Part shown: positions 61,945 through 64,000 of the stretch, piece by piece | Layout of the letters: each line of letters starts with the position of its first letter | How positions within the stretch are numbered: position 1 is the first letter of the stretch | Source of the DNA: an uncultured Aquimarina sp. | Lineage (GTDB): Bacteria > Bacteroidota > Bacteroidia > Flavobacteriales > Flavobacteriaceae | Length of the DNA: 64,000 nucleotides | Assembly: GCA_947503135.1 (NCBI GenBank) | Contig: CANNCQ010000008.1 | Location: 52,243-116,242 of the forward strand | Direction: 5' to 3' | Notes under the pieces: model-generated | Database searches by the model: none | What the model saw: the letters and a program-made list of their open reading frames with translations, nothing else | What the model was told of the DNA's origin: nothing | Program-made: the position numbers and the translations under genes

Positions 61945-62205
61945 ATGGATAAGTTTTATATTGAATTAATCGGAACTATAGCGGCCATACTTTCAACTGG
62001 CTCTTTTTTGCCCCAAGTATATAAAACATGGCGAACCAAAGATGCTAAAAGCTTGTCGTTACCTATGGTATTAATGCTGTTTTTAGGAGTTTGCTTGTGG
62101 ATAACGTATGGATTTTTAATTATGAGTATTCCTATACTTGCGGCTAATGTGGTAACGGCTATGTGCGTTGGATTGTTAATTTATTTTAAGCTAAAATATA
62201 AGTAG
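61945..62205 (+). CDS. SemiSWEET family sugar transporter
   Basis: An 86-residue membrane protein with three helices (about 7-25, 38-58, 62-82), the bacterial half-size form of the SWEET fold that works as a homodimer. The PQ motif is Pro23-Gln24 in FLPQVYKTWRTKDAKSLSLP (20 residues). It should move a mono- or disaccharide down its gradient across the inner membrane. It follows leuS by one base, so probably co-transcribed. A terminator follows. Confidence 0.92.
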   Translation: MDKFYIELIGTIAAILSTGSFLPQVYKTWRTKDAKSLSLPMVLMLFLGVCLWITYGFLIMSIPILAANVVTAMCVGLLIYFKLKYK

Positions 62206-62231
62206 CAAATCATTTTATAGAATTGCGTGTT

Positions 62232-62265
62232 AAAAATCCTCGTCATTTGATGAGGATTTTTTTTG
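62232..62265 (+). terminator. Rho-independent terminator after the SemiSWEET gene
   Basis: AAAATCCTC(G)TCA pairs with TGA-TGAGGATTTT through a short loop, followed by a long T-run. Confidence 0.82.
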
Positions 62266-62294
62266 TATTTTAGTTACTCTAAAATGATATTATT

Positions 62295-62990
62295 ATGATG
62301 ATGTATTATGCTATTGCTGGAATTGTTTTTCTGGTAAGTTCCTATGTAAGTAATAAGCTAAAAAGCAAATTCAAAGAATACTCTGAAGTTTCGTTACAAA
62401 ATGGAATGAGTGGAGCAGAGATTGCTGAAAAAATGTTACGTGACAATGGAATTAGAGATGTACGAGTAATTTCAACTCCTGGTCAGTTAACCGACCATTA
62501 CAACCCGCAAGACAAAACAGTTAATTTAAGTGAAGTAGTGTATACGCAACGGAATGCAGCAGCAGCAGCAGTTGCAGCTCATGAGGTAGGACATGCTGTA
62601 CAACATGCACAGGCTTATCAATGGCTAACAATGCGTTCTAAAATTGTGCCTGTAGTTGGTATTGCAAGTAAGTTTTCCAATATTGTAATTATGGCAGGTA
62701 TGGCACTTGCAGCGGGAGGGACTGCTTTTGGTAGTACTGTTTTTTTAGTAGGTATTTTATTATTTGCAGTAACCACCGCATTTACTTTTATAACCCTTCC
62801 GGTAGAATATGATGCGAGTAATCGTGCATTAGCTTGGTTGCAAAACTCTCCAGGCATGTTAAATAGAGAAGAACATGCAGCAGCAAAAGATGCCTTAAAA
62901 TGGGCAGCACGTACCTATTTGGTTGCAGCATTAGGGTCATTAGCAACATTGCTATATTTTGTAATGCAATATATGGGTAGCAGACGCTAA
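62295..62990 (+). CDS. Membrane zinc metallopeptidase (YugP-like)
   Basis: A 231-residue membrane peptidase. The zinc motif HEVGH is at 96-100 in VAAHEVGHAVQHAQAY, and a later Asp/Glu-containing segment (TLPVEYDASNRAL, about 168-180) may give the third ligand. One N-terminal anchor and three further hydrophobic helices (about 115-160 and 205-225) are visible. The family is widespread (DUF230-type), with no settled substrate; it may act on membrane proteins. A terminator follows about 25 bases after the stop. Confidence 0.9.
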   Translation: MMMYYAIAGIVFLVSSYVSNKLKSKFKEYSEVSLQNGMSGAEIAEKMLRDNGIRDVRVISTPGQLTDHYNPQDKTVNLSEVVYTQRNAAAAAVAAHEVGHAVQHAQAYQWLTMRSKIVPVVGIASKFSNIVIMAGMALAAGGTAFGSTVFLVGILLFAVTTAFTFITLPVEYDASNRALAWLQNSPGMLNREEHAAAKDALKWAARTYLVAALGSLATLLYFVMQYMGSRR

Positions 62991-63013
62991 GAAATAGCAT
63001 ACAATATAAATTG

Positions 63014-63050
63014 AAAGCACTAAAAAGGTAAAACTTAGTAGTGCTTTTTT
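63014..63050 (+). terminator. Terminator after the metallopeptidase gene
   Basis: AAAGCACTA and TAGTGCTTT form a stem with an AT-rich loop of about 16 bases, followed by a T-run. Confidence 0.7.
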
Positions 63051-63076
63051 TGTTTAGAATTGGTTCTATCTTGGAA

Positions 63077-63108
63077 TTATAATACACTGAAATTATAGTG
63101 TATTATAA
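63077..63108. repeat. Perfect 12-bp inverted repeat
   Basis: TTATAATACACT (63077-63088) and AGTGTATTATAA (63097-63108) are exact reverse complements around an 8-base loop. No T-run follows, so it is not a terminator. Operator, element end or structural hairpin are all possible. Confidence 0.5.
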
Positions 63109-63585
63109 CACTAATTTAATTACTAAACTAGAAGCACTCATTTTTCACTCTTAAAAATCAGTGTCGCTTTAAATTATCTTTAGTTTTCGGGAATATCTCC
63201 ATGATCTCTTACATAGTAGTTTAAAATTAAAGTTAAGTCCTTAAACGAGCAAAATCGATGCTCTTGAATATGAATAGATCAAAGATTATAAATGTAGAAT
63301 ATTTTGGAATTGAATTCTTTGCAGTGTAATTTTTGTGTAACGGACATCTGTTCCTTTACCTCTAATAAATTTTCTTAAATGTATATGAAATAATTATTTC
63401 ATATTGATACTATACCGAATTCACATCAAAATAGAAAATCCAAGAATGAGAAATCGATAATCTGGGATTTTTTATTTGATTATAAAACCACTGTCAAAGA
63501 CGGAGGTCATGTTTTAAAGGCTTTGCCATTTTTTAGGTTTACCTTTTAAAACTTTTTAAGATGATTAAATATAGAAAATTGACAT

Positions 63586-63941
63586 ATGACTATTACAAAT
63601 GCGATTAAAATTGTTTTCACTCCAAAGTATCGATTTCGTATTCTAGAAGGGATGATAAAATCTCTAGTAGAACACGATATGCAAACTATAGATAGTTGGA
63701 AAAATGTTGAGATTCAGGAATTCAATATTTAATTGGCTCACATTCATTTGGTTTGTTCAATTCTTCCAAAATTATCTGTATCCGAATTCATGGTATATTA
63801 AAAGAGAAAATAGCTATTAAGTTATTTAAGACTTACCCTAAATTAAAGCAAAAGTCATATTGGGGCAATCACTTTTGGTTTCGAAGTTATTTTGCTAGTA
63901 TTGTAGGATTAGATGAAGAAATTACCCGTAGTGCATTATGA
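63586..63941 (+). pseudogene. Decayed IS200/IS605-type transposase (TnpA-like)
   Basis: Reading from the ATG at 63586, IVFTPKYRFRILEGMIKSLV continues to WKNVEIQEFNI, then meets a stop at 63730-63732. The same frame continues with the family motif HIHLVC (HxH, 63739-63747) and SILPKLSVSEFM, then needs a one-base shift near 63793 to continue as ILKEKIAIKLF, YWGNHFWFRSYFASIVGLDEE and an early stop. This is the layout of an IS200/IS605 Y1 transposase, but the Asp before the HxH is lost and the C-terminal region holding the catalytic Tyr is degenerate. It should be inactive. Confidence 0.85.
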
Positions 63942-64000
63942 TTTAAAGAATAAAAAAGTTGAGCATTCTGCTCTATAGCAGTAAATTGTAGTTACGACAC

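Larger units (their letters stand above)
62991..63585. other. 595-base palindrome-rich gap
   Basis: The gap starts with a terminator (63014-63047), followed by a perfect 12-bp inverted repeat (63077-63088 with 63097-63108), a 22-base perfect AT palindrome (63383-63404), a terminator-like hairpin (63435-63473) and an imperfect inverted repeat (GTTTTAAAGG at 63511-63520 with CCTTTTAAAAC at 63542-63552). I see no gene. Much of it may be the remains of the IS200-type element whose transposase remnant follows. Confidence 0.6.

Noticed and set aside
63753..63941. 62-codon open frame starting MFNSSKIICI
   Set aside because: Its later two thirds are the shifted C-terminal part of the IS200-type transposase; the ATG is an accident of the frameshift.
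1..64000. CRISPR arrays
   Set aside because: No regularly spaced identical repeats were seen; the short repeat clusters have irregular spacing and very short units.

Overview
The window looks like a chromosome segment from a marine-type member of the Flavobacteriaceae (Bacteroidota). The reasons are a low G+C content, type IX secretion (T9SS) C-terminal sorting domains of types A and B, a PorP/SprF protein, many Bacteroidota-restricted families (DUF3871, DUF4136, DUF4230, DUF4271, DUF4296, DUF5522), -7 promoter boxes of the form TAnnTTTG, and several TTG starts without Shine-Dalgarno sequences. No genus is claimed.

Positions 1 to about 11,100 are accessory DNA, probably a genomic island inserted beside a tRNA-Asn gene (11102-11175, minus strand). 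From left to right it holds the start of a type I specificity gene (hsdS), a long hsdM, a secreted MORN-type repeat protein, two small membrane proteins, a mobile-element core (DUF3871 protein, RecA-like ATPase, tyrosine integrase, Rep-like protein, excisionase-type HTH protein) and an unrecognised 299-residue protein. The gap above the HTH gene carries an inverted repeat and a cluster of short direct repeats. The left end of the island lies outside the window.

From 11.3 to 42 kb the genes are mostly core. They are rseP, an SCO1-like protein, a tight yicC-gmk-nadD-comEC run, a secreted putative glycoside hydrolase, hemL, a cell-wall glucosaminidase, a PLP desaminase-like enzyme, a large GH63-like glucosidase, a CobW-type GTPase, a nitroreductase divergent from an HxlR regulator, truA, an MsbA-like exporter, hemF, leuC-leuD and a leuA-like gene (no leuB), and a two-gene nucleotide-sugar module (WlbB/WlbA-like).

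From 42 to 63 kb come tyrS, an epimerase, a DUF4296 lipoprotein, an OmpA lipoprotein, pyrC with a polyprenol-phosphate mannosyltransferase, a DUF4271-hemD pair, a lamin-tail T9SS cargo, a DUF302 lipoprotein, a T9SS type B adhesin-PorP/SprF-OmpA trio, leuS, a SemiSWEET transporter and a membrane zinc peptidase. The window ends in a 0.6 kb palindrome-rich gap and a decayed IS200/IS605-type transposase gene.

The least explained material is the mobile-element non-coding region (9957-10082), the paired small membrane proteins (4942-5548), the 299-residue protein (10083-10982), the nested inverted repeats at 28801-28983, and the short repeats that sit just upstream of the hemF, leuD and leuA-like start codons. 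No complete new system can be demonstrated from sequence alone. No CRISPR array or rRNA was seen.
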